A DNA stretch of 64,000 nucleotides from Symbiodinium natans (lineage: Eukaryota; Sar; Dinophyceae; Suessiales; Symbiodiniaceae). The position numbers and the translations under genes are program-made. The number at the start of each line of letters is the position of its first letter. Position 1 is the first letter of the stretch. Location: positions 62,001 through 126,000 of the forward strand of contig CAJNDS010000466.1 in assembly GCA_905221605.1 (NCBI GenBank), read 5' to 3'. This document shows positions 25,757 through 37,613 of this stretch, piece after piece. The notes beneath the pieces were generated by a model. It searched no databases and was not told the origin of the DNA. It was given only the letters and a program-made list of their open reading frames with translations.

Positions 25757-28700
25757 TCAGTCCGAGCGCCTACGCCAAAGGCGGAGCGCAGGCATAAACA
25801 TCCAAGAGGAAGCTAACACCACGGCGACATCAGATGACATTGCGCATCGCTGCACCTGCTGGCCCAAAATTCCAGCGACGCCCAGGAAATAACCCACCAG
25901 TGCTGCTGGGGCCACACTCTTGAAGTACCTGGCGGTGAGCAAAGAAACGTTAGGAGTTTTTGCAAGCACCGAACTGTGCTTCGCACCATCCAAAGGAAAC
26001 ATTCCTCTCCATGCCCATGAAGGCAACACCTGCAGCGCAGAGGCCGAGTACTGCAGAGGTTTGCAAAATGGGCTTGAGCAGAAGTGGACAAAGTGGACAG
26101 CCCCCACCTGCTGCAGAGCCGATGACTAGAAGCGAACCGCCTGTGGCAGCACAGTACCTGCAATCAGTTGCAGAATCTAGAAACACAGGGCACCAATTCT
26201 CCGATGCTGTCACAGGTCCTCTCTGCCAGTGTCTGTCCGTCTCTTCCGGGTCACGTGATCAGGTTCCACAAGCCGTCGTTTGCAGGATGCACTCCTATGT
26301 CGTACATGCCCTGGCATTCCGCGGACAGGAGGGCACGAGCTCCGAAAGGTCAGGCAAACGAAAGAGCAGGATGCCTGTGCAGCTGCAACCAGCGGAACGT
26401 TGTCCACCACTGCAGAAGCAAAACCCAGGAAGATCGCAACCTGGATGCCCAAACGGCACGCTCATGCCCTGTTCTCATCCATGCTCCCTGCATCAGGGAG
26501 ATCTCAGCGTGGAATCTCAGGTCTTGGCCAAGGCATCAGAGGGCACGAGATTGCTCAGCTGGATGGCAAACTCCTCTTCTCAACGAACTATTAAATTATT
26601 AGCTAGCTAGAACGATATAAGAAGAAGACATGAGTAGAAGAAGATGTAATAAGAGGATGTAACAGGATGTAAGAATTTCGAGCTCCTTGAGCAGACCTAC
26701 TCGTTCAAGGCCACCAACGGCGAAGAGGACACCCAGAAAGAACAACGCATCCGGCACCTTGCTCACAAGCATCTGCAGTGCTGAGTGCTCTGTCAAGGGC
26801 AAGACGACACTGCTACAACGATCTCACAGGTACAACACGGTGCACAATGAATATGACAGCGACTGGAAAGGTGCACTCTGAATGTTCGAAGATCCTTGGC
26901 ATCCTACGACCCCAAACGATGCGAAATCCGCATCTTCCCACTTCCTAAAGTGATAGGGAATTAGGAAGTCAGGTACCTTGCATCCGCCCGATACATACCC
27001 ATTTCAGAGAACCTCTAGAAACCCCTACGAGTATAAAGAGCTCGGCAGCAAATGAAACTGAAATTGGCGCCTCAACTCGCGTGAGCGCCCCCTTCAGCGA
27101 GTAGCGATTGTCCTCCGGGCCGTGCAGCCTCTGCAGTTTCCCGCGTGAAGAGGGGATCAGAGTGAAGAGGCTAGTGGGCAGGTGACAGACAGGCACACAA
27201 AACACTCTCTCTTCGAACTGCTTCGGCTTTTCTTCAGAGCCTGCGAAGTCCAATGGTCCTGCTCCTTTCGAAGCTGCTTCCACCCCATCTTATGTTGCCT
27301 GTGCAACCCTTTGGATGGGAAGTTCTTTTGGGTTCGTTGCTTGGACGCTCCCATGCCATGAGGCATGGGAGTCTGCGAAGAAATCAATGAGCTTTGTCGC
27401 TTAGCCTTGCGTTGTGAGGGGAACAGATAGGAGCTCTTTTGGCCCTTATGGTGATCCCCTGCAATCGAACTTGGTGCTCAGCCCCCAAATATCTCAAGAG
27501 CTGTGGCTAGCTCAGGCAGCAAGTCGATGCAGATGGGGAAGGCTGCTCTTCAGTCGGAGGGGCGCACGCCTCACTGAGCAGCGTGGAGGCCCTGTCGAAA
27601 CATCCAAGATACCCACGCTGGAAGTCCTCCAGTCGCAACTTTGCTTCGGCCCCGGCACCTTCACCATGCAGCTTGAAGAGGGCATCCACTCGGAGCTGCA
27701 GCAACTCCTTGTCCTGAAGCATCGCGGTCAAACAGGTCACAGGAATGTCAACGTACCCTGCCATCATGCCAGCCATCACGGGACCCGCGGCGCAGCCCAA
27801 CATCACGGCGGTGCATCGGTCCAGTCGGTCTAAACTTTCCTGCGCCGCTTCCGCCGACATGGATCTCAAGTCTGCTCTTTCCCGCCGGCCCACCTTCTCC
27901 ATCCTGGCCTGCTCCTTGGCCACTTGGAGCTTCGCATGCGAGGCGGCTGCGCTGGCGGCTTCCAGCTGCTCTTCCAGGAGTCGATTGATGACTCGCAAGA
28001 CGCGCTGCCGGGACAAGCCGCTGTGCTCCGGATCCTCGGCTTCCCAGGCCTGGACCATCTGCGCCTTCGACGGCCTCAGCGCTTCTGGGATCGAAGAGCC
28101 CAAGCGAAGAACCAGGTTTCCAGGCCTTCCGTCCTCACTGCTGGAGCCAGTTCCCATGGCTCGTAGCTTCAGGATTGCTCTCTGTGACTGCAAAGGCGTA
28201 TGCTCCTAACGAGCACCACGAAGAAAGCCACGAGATCAATGAAGCACTGCTTGGGAACCTTGAGATCCTTTAGAAATTTGCGTCAACTCGCAGATGTCTA
28301 TGCCGGAAGTGTTGCGTAGCCGCTCTGAGCCCCACATGTCCGATATCAAGACGGTCTTGAGGCGGGCACCACCTAGCAAGACAACGAGACACCGCTTTCT
28401 CAGCTCGACACAGCGATGTGATGAGACCCAGGAGGCCCAAGACAAGCATCATCCTGAGACGAGTCTTGAAACAGAAGGTCTATCAGAGCCTACCGAGAGA
28501 CCCTGTTTTCTGGTGGGAAACGGAAAAGCTGCACAAGCTGTGAGCGCAGCCCGCTCCAAGCCGGGCATTGGGTCGCGGCCTCAAGCTTAGAAACCCATAT
28601 TTTCAACGCCCCGCCTGGGCAACATGCTATTCTGGTCTTTGCTTCGGGTCTTCTCTGAAGTCCTGCTTCACGCTAGGCCCTCGACAGTGAATGCCGGGAC

Positions 28701-30856
28701 TGTGATCATGCCGATCAGGCCCCCCCAGAACACCACGGCCTTGCGGCTCCAAAAAGATCACCGCATGGCCACCAACTGCTGTGTTCGCTACATGCCTGGC
28801 CATTGGGCACCTCTGCATCCTGACGCCACAGGTTCATGTCGGACTCATCACGACTCAACATGACTCAAGCACCCTTCCACCTCCGGACGAGATGGAGATC
28901 GCTCAAAGGGCTTGTCGTCCATCTGGACCAGCTCATAACCTCAGAGCTGATGTTCGCATTGCAACCATTGCACCATGGCAACATGAATATGGTGGAGCGG
29001 ATCTTGGCCGGCGCACCCACTGTGCCAATCAAACAAAGAACGCTCGGAATGAACAGGTTCGCAAGCAACGGCACGGTAGTCACCTTCACATGCGCTATCA
29101 CCGGTGTGCAGACGGCGTTTGCCCCCCAAAGTCCGACCAGTCATGGAACCATCCGGCTGTGGTCATCCTCTTCTTAAGTGGAAGTGCTGGGTGCTTTCAA
29201 GGAGAAGGACAAGAGCGAACGACCGGCCCTGGGGCATCTGATCAGTCATGCAACCCAGAGTTGAGTAGAGCAACAGGCGTGAAACAGGCCTGGCCGCCAA
29301 TGTACAGCATTGTAGTTGTGATGTCACCAATGGGCGTCCTTCTTGGCTCAGTTACAACTTGGCCATGCGCCAAAACAGGTGCGCAACTGTGCACGGCATC
29401 ACGCATGCTGCAATTCTGCTGGAGTGCCTGTTGCCCAAGGAGCTCGAAACCCGAACATCCCCAAACACTACTGGAGAAGCTGTCCAGGCTCCGCCGGCAT
29501 TGGATGCCACCACAACGATTCCACCAAGCCTCATCCGAAAGTCTTCATCCTGTCATTGCGCTCACATTGCACTCACATATTGCACTCGCATGTAAATCTG
29601 ATATCCGTTTTTGTAGCATATGGCAGCTCTCGCGGCCTTCACGAGCTTTTGGAGCAGAGACACCTGGCAAGTCAAGTTCTGGGGGGTCTTGGGGGGGGGG
29701 GGGGAAGTTGGGGGGGAGGTTTCACATGCTACCTCAAGAGGAAGAACAAGCGTCGGCGCACCATGACGATGACCACTGTCAGATTGTTCAGCACGGAAGA
29801 AAGCACAAAGGTCAGAACAGACACGATGACCTGAATGCAACCAACATTGTGCTGTGACGTCATATCATGCTTTAGAAGGCACCGGCCAGCAGCTCCTTTT
29901 GAGTCTTTGCTTGGATCAGCTTCGTGATGATGTCAAAGCCTAGTCAGGGCGACGTCTGTTCTTCTCCTGCTGATCCTCAGCTGAGCCATGCCTTTGTGGG
30001 CATCCATGATCTCCACAATGGTCAAGGCGCCCAGAAGAAAAAAGACAACCTGTCCCCAACAACACAGTGCTTCACCAGTAGGGTTGCTTTTAGAGCTTCA
30101 GCTTTAGGATCCAAAGGAGCAACAAGGTGCCGATGGCGCCTCGGAAACGTCTTCCAACGTCTCCCTGCAATCAAGAACATCTCCCCTAAACCCTAAACCC
30201 TAAACCCTAAGCCAAAAAGCCGAAAGAAGAAAAGCAGAAATCAACCCACTGCTCTCAAAGGCGCTTGATTGCCAAGTCGAAGGCGGAAGCCGTCATGTCT
30301 ACTCCGGTGCCCACCAAGGCCCACACCTTGGAGAGAAGCAGCACCGAATCCATCCTATCGCGTTTGAACTTACATGTAGGGATTCGTTCTTTTTTATGCT
30401 ACAAACAATACCAAGTAATGATAAGGGTCAATAATCAAGAAGAATAATGATGAGTAAATAAGAAATGGTACATTGTGAACAATACTCATACATCATACAT
30501 CAGAAAGAGTAAACAAGAAATAACCAATACGAAAAACGAATAGCGAAACCCAACAAACCCCAACTGGGAGCGCTGCCAGCACTCCTAAGATGAGGGCGGT
30601 GGCTGCCTCCGACGTCCCCATAGATACAGAAAATCCACAAAGCACCATACCATGCTTTGAAAGCTTCACGCGACGCTTCAGGCTGCTGCAAGCTGCTGCA
30701 AGCTGCTGCTACAAAGCTCCCCCGATGTGCTCCTTCGTACTTCTTTCTTATGCTGGCGTTGCTGAGCGCGTCATGCGACATCTCCGGTGAGTATGCAAGA
30801 AGAACCAATGGCCCTAAGAACAAGACAAGCACGCGCTTAGCAACCAGAGTGAACAC
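25757..30856 (-). CDS. nhaD-like: NhaD-type Na+/H+ antiporter, at least 14 exons
   Basis: Consecutive minus-strand exons follow the NhaD/ion-transporter family order: MFTLVAKRVLVLFLGP and SEAATALILGVLAAL (30.86-30.57 kb); VVFFLLGALTIVEIMDAHKG (from 30,049); VLSSVLNNLTVVIVMV (from 29,830); GGIVVVASNAGGAW (to 29,485); TPIGDITTTMLYIGGQ (from 29,338); LLANLFIPSVLCLIGTV (about 29,065-29,017); KAVVFWGGLIGMITVPAF (about 28,742-28,690); MMLVLGLLGLIT (from 28,453); VPDALFFLGVLFAVGGLERV (about 26,770-26,700); LSNLVPSDALAKT (about 26,558-26,520); VAIFLGFASAVVDNVPLVAA (26,440-26,375); GMYDIGVHPANDGLWNLI (26,310-26,255); YCAATGGSLLVIGSAAG (26,157-26,108); GVAFMGMERNVSFGW (26,029-25,987); YFKSVAPAALVGYFLGVAG (25,928 to the stop). 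Junction phases agree where tested. It is an integral membrane exchanger; plant relatives sit in the plastid envelope. Oddity: the family's LDNLT is LNNLT here. Confidence 0.85.
27507..28193 (-). CDS. 228-codon open frame inside an antiporter intron
   Basis: An Ala/Glu/Leu/Arg-rich protein starting MQSQRAILKLRAMGTGSSSE. A long helical stretch (RQRVLRVINRLLEEQLEAAS ... AAEAAQE-like heptads) precedes a hydrophobic patch (TAVMLGCAAGPVMAGMMAGY) and KELLQLRVDALFKLHGEG. Composition and codon regularity look like real coding sequence. It lies on the same strand between two antiporter exons (28.45 and 26.78 kb) and matches nothing expected in NhaD there. It may be a nested intronless gene, an extra cytosolic domain spliced into the antiporter, or a chance frame. 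No family is recognised. Confidence 0.45.
   Translation of the reverse strand: MQSQRAILKLRAMGTGSSSEDGRPGNLVLRLGSSIPEALRPSKAQMVQAWEAEDPEHSGLSRQRVLRVINRLLEEQLEAASAAASHAKLQVAKEQARMEKVGRRERADLRSMSAEAAQESLDRLDRCTAVMLGCAAGPVMAGMMAGYVDIPVTCLTAMLQDKELLQLRVDALFKLHGEGAGAEAKLRLEDFQRGYLGCFDRASTLLSEACAPPTEEQPSPSASTCCLS
30184..30210. repeat. Interstitial telomere-type repeat (CCCTAAA)n
   Basis: Almost four perfect copies of CCCTAAA, the complement of the TTTAGGG telomere repeat of plants and dinoflagellates, within an antiporter intron. Degenerate relatives occur near 18,745, 22,450, 23,605, 32,636, 40,980, 50,750 and 57,165. Confidence 0.9.
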
Positions 30857-31197
30857 ATAAATTATGAGAGTGTCGCAATCTGCTTATATGGTTGGAACGG
30901 CACAGCTGCTTTGCCCGCTTCTGCGTGCTCCAGCTCATTCGCAGCAACGGACTGCGCCAATGCTTGGAAAAGCCTGCATGGCAGAGGTCGGCCAATAATG
31001 GCATGCCATACCAAGCACATCAGTCGGGTACTTCCTCCCAGTTTACGGTTTGCGTTTCCTGTCCTACAGTAACTTGGCACAGATCTGTCATCAACGTGCA
31101 GTTGATGGGGAATTCAGGGCAGGGAGAAACGATGTGCTGAAAATGGTTTAAGCTAAGTAATGATTATCCTTCTGCCTGCCCGTGCATGCTCAGAACC

Positions 31198-32123
31198 TCA
31201 GAGATGGGAAGGTATCAGTTGGAAGCCCTCTCCCAATGACTGCTTCTGCCCAGCCTTGAGGCCTGCTGTCCAAGCTGTGGAGGTAACGCCATCAGGGCAG
31301 AAGATGCACGTGACCCCTGCAGCAGCAGCATGAAAGTCAAAGAACAGGGTCATGAAGCATACTTTAAAGCGCTTCCTAAAGCGTGTGAGCGCATCGCTTC
31401 TCGAGACCAACCGAGGGCAGAGCCCAGTCGACTCACTTCATCGCAGTTGTACTTCTCATTGTCGAAGAAGATCATCTCGTCGAAGTGGCAACCAACAACT
31501 CCAGAAATCTCTCGGAAATGGCTTTGCTTCGAGCCCTTGTGAATCTGGCGGACTTCGATGATGCTTGCAAGCTTCTTCCGAGCTGGCCCAAACTCAAATT
31601 TCCCCAGAAGCTCGTATGCCCATTTGGGAACGTCGCAACAGGATGCCACAGCAACAACCACCCCACGCCACTTTGCATCCGTTGCCAGCTCAGTTAGCGC
31701 GGCATCCACCCCACTGTGCAAGCGCACTGCATGGCCGCGTTTGTCATGAATTTTACCAGAATCATCGCGGCGGAAAGGAGCACCGCCGCCTGCCCATGAC
31801 AGCTCATACATTTCCGGGTACCACAGGCAGCCATCCAGATCAAAAACCACACACTTCGGCAGCTTCAGGGACTGCGCGGATTGTTCTTTGGAACGTCTTC
31901 CTGTCTTTCGTGTCCTGCACCTCACCGGCGTAATTGCGCGCCTGGTATGCGTTCCAAGCGTTAGGCCCGCCAGGCCCGTTAGGCCTGTTAGGCTAATCCC
32001 CAGTGGTAAGCAACCGAAGGAGCCGAAGAGCGAGGCTTTGGAATGTCGGGTTCCAGCCGGGTGGAGAGGAGGCCTCTCGGCATGGCGCAGATGGCGCGGC
32101 GGCGTTGAGCCCACCGGCTGCAT
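31198..32123 (-). CDS. Magnesium-dependent phosphatase-1 (MDP-1) family, HAD superfamily, two exons
   Basis: Exon 1 (32,123-31,424) and exon 2 (31,316-31,198) join to 272 residues. The HAD motif I is KCVVFDLDGCLWYP (Asp95 and Asp97), followed by YELSWAGGG and, later, VVVAVASCCDVPKWAYELL (motif II region), IHKGSKQSHFREI and EMIFFDNEKYNCDEVSRLG (motif IV region). Exon 2 supplies GVTCIFCPDGVTSTAWTAGL, the conserved end of the family. MDP-1 enzymes are Mg-dependent phosphatases acting on phosphotyrosine- or sugar/protein-linked phosphates. The deduced 107-bp intron (31,423-31,317) begins GC and ends AG followed by G. The first 85 residues are extra, basic and Ser/Gly/Leu-rich, possibly a targeting peptide or mis-called start. 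Confidence 0.85.
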
Positions 32124-33489
32124 CCTTCAGGTCCTATCCTAACAACCATCCTGGAAAGCATCTTAAATCCTAAGTCTGCAAAGCAGTGCACTGAAGCTAT
32201 CGGGACGCTGCGCCGCAAAACAGATGCGGGAAGAAGTGTCTTGGCCGCAGGGCTTCCCACGAATGCTTGGCTAATCGGCCGCTTCTGCGAGCCACGAAAG
32301 CTTTGCGCCGAAGCAGCTCAGAAGCACAGTGACCCGAGTACCTCCTTGCCGTTGCACTCTCATCCCGAACTCAGGAATGGTTGGCGCATAGGTTTGAAAG
32401 GCGTTGAGCCTGCGGAGGGTGATGAGAAGGCTTTCTGCTCGCAACTTAGAGTTTTGAAGCCTTCACCTGCCTGTGGCCTTTTGTAGGGCAAATGCGCGGG
32501 CTCGACATGGCTTCAAAAAATGCTGCGCTTCATCCTGACAATGGATTTTCTATACAACCGCCCTGATGGTGACTCACTCTTAAGTTCCACAAGAAGTGTC
32601 GAAATGGGCCCTGAGCCGTGGGAGAGGCACCCCTCTAGGGTTTAGGGTTCAGGGTTCCGGGGTTCAGGGTTTGGGTTTAGGGTTTAGGGAGGTTTCCGTC
32701 GGATTTGAGAGGAAGGCATAGGCAGGCCTTGTTGATCTCAGTCTGCTCCTGGAGCGGTTGTGGGAGCCATGCAGCTGTGCAGCGGACTTCCAACCGAGCA
32801 GGCCTCCAACACGATGACGGTGTAGCCTGCCTGAAGATGCCCCCACGTCTATGTGTGTGAGAACCATCTGCTGTGGAGTTTCTGAGGTGTGGGCCACAAA
32901 GGTAGCAATAATCGGAAAGTACTCATACTGCATACCAGTTAGGAAGGGCACCTTCCCAGGGAAAACGAAGCAACAGGGTTCCAGGATGCATCAAGACATG
33001 GATTGAGGCAGCGAGCCGTCACCATCGAGTGCTGGATGGAGTACATCAGGGCCAGCCAGCCCGTCAAGCCTGCCAGCACCGGCCTCGGTAGGGTTCTGGA
33101 ATTTGCTCATTGCTGTGGCTTACTAGTTCTGAATAGGGAATTAGGTATTTAGGTAACATGATCCCTTAAAGAGTTGTATAGGGGTAAAAGGTACCCGATT
33201 CCTTGATTCCCTATGTAGAACTAGTAAGGTTGGGCTTGATTGACCAGGTGCCCCGCAGGACAACGGTTGTAACCTCACCACGCACGTCCTCTGACAGCTT
33301 CCATACAGCGTCAGTCACGAGGGTCTTCTGCGTACAAAAACCTGTTCCCAACATGCTGGAAGGTACTCACAAGCGGCCCAGACCTCGGTCGCAGTACTTC
33401 TGCGCAAGGACCTGTAAGCACGGCCACCAAGTCCTGCGTGATGAGAGGGCTCATAGCAATTGCACTGGGTTTGGGTCCGGAGTTCTGTT
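32124..33489 (-). other. Telomere-like patch and unidentified exon-like fragments
   Basis: 32,636-32,690 is a patch of TTTAGGG variants. On the minus strand, EYFPIIATFVAHTSETPQQM (about 32,930), AGYTVIVLEACSVGSPLHSC (about 32,830-32,770), VTDAVWKLSEDVRGEVTTVV (about 33,320-33,260) and VLAQKYCDRGLGRL (about 33,410, followed by GTGAGT) look like exons of one gene. I could not name it or join them in one frame. Confidence 0.3.
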
Positions 33490-33965
33490 TTGGGAAAGTC
33501 TTTTTGCCTGCTTGAGCTTCTTGGACTTTTTGGCGCCGTTTGGAGGCCTCATGGAGGCCTTTTGCTTTTGGGGGGTCAGTAGTGGGGGTGGGGGGTCAGG
33601 GCAAAGGGGGGTTTGGGGGGGCTTGCAGGGGGCGGGGGGGCTTGCAGGGGGGTTGGGAGCGGCTTTTGGGTGCGCGCGCGTGGGGCTTTGCGAAAAATTT
33701 GGGGTTTCTTGGATGGTTTTGGAGTCTTTTGGATCCTGTGGTGCCTGTTTTGCTTCTGGACTTTTTTGGTGCATTCGTGGCCTTTCGGACTGTTGGCCTT
33801 GTGGGTCTTCTCGAGCTCTTTTTGGGGGCTGGTGTTTTAAGAGCTGTTTGGTGCTTTTTTGGCACCTCTTGGAGCACTTTGAAGCCTTGTGGGGTGCGTT
33901 AGGTTTCTTGAGGTGTTTGGAGTTTTTGGTGGTGGTTGTGGTGGTTGTTGAGGGAAAGCTCTTTT
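33490..33965. repeat. Strongly strand-skewed G/T-rich tract
   Basis: The plus strand is made mostly of G and T, with very little A or C, including GGGGGGCTTGCAGGGGG units and a short GCGCGCG. Because C/A-only codons contain no stops, it yields long Pro/Lys/Thr/Gln-rich frames on the minus strand and Gly/Trp/Phe-rich frames on the plus strand, none convincing. Confidence 0.7.
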
Positions 33966-36089
33966 GGTTGTTAGCGGAATGCTCCTCGTACTTTCGCAGT
34001 AGCAAGCGAAATCAATGGAATCCTGGCCACCGAGTTCAGCAGAAAGTCGACACAGCCCGCTACTGCTCTGAGATGCAACTTTTTTGGGACGGACCAGACG
34101 GACAACACTGCACGATTCTGCCGAGATCGTACTTTTCTTTTGCACCGCTCATCTGCTCAGAAACAAACTTCGGAGATCTTGCAGCTTCCAGGGATGTCTC
34201 ACTTCCGAGTTGTCATCCTGGTCAGCAGAAACTGTCAAGTTACCCTTACGCAGCCTCATGTCTCAGCAAGGAGAGGCTACCCGCCGAAAGACGGCAAAAG
34301 TGCGCCTGAAGCAGCCCATACGTCTCACTTTCATTGGCTCGCTTGTCGCCATTGATGCTCCAATAGGCGAAGTCAAGCTGCTGCTCCTGGGAGGAGTAAG
34401 GGCATTGAATTCATTGAAGCGGACCGGACGTGGCGCTCTAAGTGGCTCTATTGCAGCAGCTCCCTCATGTACCGGACGATGTAGATCCAGTAGTTGTCGC
34501 CGACATCAGTACCAAACCTTATGTGACTCATTGTGGGAATTGCGCAGCAAGATTGACCGGTTTTCGCCGACTCGCTGGCAGTATCATCTCAGAACGTGCT
34601 GTGGCTCATTCGCACAAAACTCGCGCACAAAGTCCACTCCTGGTGTTTGGGCTCAGGGCCCGCTTCCTTGCAGAAGCCATTCTGTGCCCGCACGGGCCCG
34701 TGCGGTCCCCATTCTCTCATGATTGCCATACACTTGCTGTTCCATGTGCCCTGACATAGAAGTAGGGGCGTTTGCGTTCGAAGGGCCAGCTTTGGTGTCG
34801 ACCGCCGTCCTCCTCATAAAGTGAGAAGGAGATTGAAGGGGTTGTAGGGTTGCAGAACTCTGACTCCATCTCTTGCGACGACGTGGGCATCTTCTGATGG
34901 CAGTCATGCCCTTTTTCCGTGGGCTTTTTCGGGTTTCTGTGCTGAGCGTAGGCGGCCGTAGGCGGCCGACCGTTGACTCGCTCTGGACGAAGCCAGAAGG
35001 GTGCCCGGAAGAAGGGGGCACATGTGGAGCAGCGCGGTTAGTAACTGGTGAGAGGCAGAAAACCGGTGGGAAGCCCGGCTTCCGCTAGAAGCACGTACTG
35101 GCAAACAAGAGACGAGGATGCAATCCGCTCATTTAAGTCGTTACATGCAGTCTTCAAGCGTCGAACGTGCCAAGCACTCGAACGTGCCAAGCACCGATAA
35201 AATCTTGCTGGGAACATCTGGGAACCGCACTCGCTGAGCCAGACCTGAGACTCTCAGAGCCTCAACCCTCAGAGGGCCTCGGAGCCTTTCGAGGAACAGT
35301 TATGATTCTGGGGTCACGGCAGGTGCTTGGGTGACACCATCACCACTCAGTAGGGGACCTGTGCGCAGGTTCTCGCAGGTTCATCAAGTTCATGCAGTCA
35401 ACACCCTCGTGTCCCGGCCGAGGCAGGCATCCAGTTCACCTGTGATCTGCGGGACTTTCCGATGGCTCTGCGGCAATTGCGTCGCTCTCATGCCACTCTC
35501 ATGTCTGGCCTTGGAAGTTGGAATAGGAGCCACACTTGGAACCAATGGCAAAGACAGACGCAAGAAAAGCGGCGGCGGCCGCAGCAAACAGGATTTTCCT
35601 GCAAAGGCGCTGAGACGGAAGCGGCACGGCAAAAAAGCACAACTTTGGTGGCCTCTCACGTAATGGCTTCACCAGGCAGCTCGGTGCCAAAATCTGGCCA
35701 ATGGCGAGCGTCAAGCTCCTGAACCTTTGAACGCGTGTGCGTATCATTCGAGCCCTGTACTGAGGAGGCTGAATCATGCAAGTATAAACGAACATCCTGA
35801 GAACATGAAGACATCAAGATGGGTGCAGTAGTGACATTGCGCCTCATCCGGAGATCCGTCGAAGTGCTTGCCTCAGAAAACTTTCCATGCGACCGACAGA
35901 AGCTGAGAAGCTGAGGAATTCTCGAGTATGAGAGACTGATAAGACTTCGACTCCGCCGCGAAGAAACACCGTGGCCTCCTCGACCTCCCCCACCTCCGGT
36001 CGACTCAACAAGCTTCCCTCAGCGACTTTTGGCCATAAGCACCACCCAATGGCCCTGCGTGTTCAGGGCTTAGGTTTAGCCTTTGGAAT
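33966..36089. other. No identified gene
   Basis: Several overlapping frames occur on both strands. The most protein-like fragments are RKILFAAAAAAFLASVFAIG on the minus strand near 35,600 (a possible membrane anchor) and VLWLIRTKLAHKVHSWC on the plus strand near 34,600. None is identifiable. Confidence 0.4.
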
Positions 36090-36374
36090 TTAGGACACAG
36101 CATCCAAGCCGTCAAGAAGCCAGATAGCCAACAAGCTTGACGTGCTGACACAAGTAGCAGGATCCGAGGCATCTGCATCATCGCGGGCTTCGCGGCCGTG
36201 GTTCGCCTCCTCAAGGGGGTGCTCTGCTGGAACAGCTGCCATCTGCAAGAGGATCCACGCCTGCTCATTACCTAGCCCAGTGAAGAGCACAAGCGTGTAG
36301 GCCAGCAAGATCCTGCACCAGACGGCCATAGCTCCGGTTTTCCCACAACTCGCAGCAATCCACGCCTCACCCAT
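36090..36374 (-). CDS. Possible membrane-protein exon
   Basis: A 94-codon frame with one clear hydrophobic segment (MAVWCRILLAYTLVLFTGLG) followed by a more polar, acidic region (AEHPLEEANHGREARDDADA). The family is unknown. It is probably one exon of a larger gene, as no full domain is present. Confidence 0.3.
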   Translation of the reverse strand: MGEAWIAASCGKTGAMAVWCRILLAYTLVLFTGLGNEQAWILLQMAAVPAEHPLEEANHGREARDDADASDPATCVSTSSLLAIWLLDGLDAVS

Positions 36375-37613
36375 AAGACATAGCTGATGTGGAACCCAAC
36401 GCTTGTTGCCACCACAAAAGCTGGTGGAGATACCTGGAGCGCCACTGATTTACCGGAACGTGCATTTTAGGCATCTCAATCACCCCAAGTATCAGGGCAC
36501 ATGTTCAGATGCAAGCAGTATCGGTTTTGCCATTTTTCAAGAAATGCGTAACAAACGCTCTCTTTTGATGAGAAAAAGGAAACGAACTGAGGTACCTGAG
36601 AATTTCTCTTTCAGAATAGAGAAGCGGGAAGTCTTCTGCAATACTACCAGGCTCGTCCATCAAACAAATTTGACAATGCATCTTTTGAAGCGGGCTTGCT
36701 CAACAGCTTTCTAGAAAGCGTTCTTATAGGCGTTCATGACAAGTTATGAGAAGCCAAAACATCCTCTGCTTTAAACTTGGAACACACAAAGCCCTCTCAC
36801 GTCTTGCCAAAGCTTCCACAAAGACTGCGTGCCAGTATTGAGGGTGGAGGTGATGGCGTTTTTGTAGAGTACCCATAGCTATGCGGCAGTGTGGCCTGGT
36901 GATACCTTGTCTCCCCAGCTTACAAGCTGAGCCACGAAGGAAAGCGTGAAAAGCACAATGAGAGACCTATCCAATCGCGAACGAACTCAAAGCGGCATCC
37001 GGAGCTGGATTCGGGACATACCAATCGCTGAGACCGCGAAACGGACCAGACTACGCAGAGTTCTGGGGCCACGAAGCTCCAAAACCCCCTTCGCGGCAAC
37101 GTTGCTGCGAACGGAAACCCTGCAGAAACCCCGGCGCCACCAAGGCGCCGGCAAAGGCTGGGCTCGATCAAGCAAGGGGTTAACGCCAGCACGTTTGCAC
37201 TACCGCCCAAAAATGCAACTCTTGTAATTTATGATTCCTTAACACCTGTCGTTTGTGACTCTATGACTACGTTTGCCCTTGATATGCTACCAGCCGCTTC
37301 CAAGCATCGGCAGGCGTTTACAGTGGGAGTCACACATGACAGGGGATGCAGGGGCCGCGGTTGATAACGTCCGCATCACCTCACACATCCTCACACCACA
37401 AAACTACTTCCTTGCTCGACACACACACACACAAGAACCACATCCTTGGCCCACCAGGGTGTGTCAATGGTGTCCAGGGGGGGGGGGTAAACACATCTGG
37501 TCGACTCACACCATCAGAGCCAAGCCCTCGCCTCGACCGAGGCAGACACTCCGGCACTTCACACTTGTATTGCCCACCACAACCACATCCTTCCCAAAAA
37601 GCTTATCCTCAAC
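36375..37613. other. No identified gene
   Basis: Short frames only. A (CA)n run occurs at 37,420-37,432 and a G9 run at 37,479-37,487. Confidence 0.4.

Noticed and set aside
33203-34309. 368-codon plus-strand frame
   Set aside because: It runs through the G/T-skewed tract, gives Gly/Trp/Phe low-complexity protein and matches nothing; base skew explains its openness.
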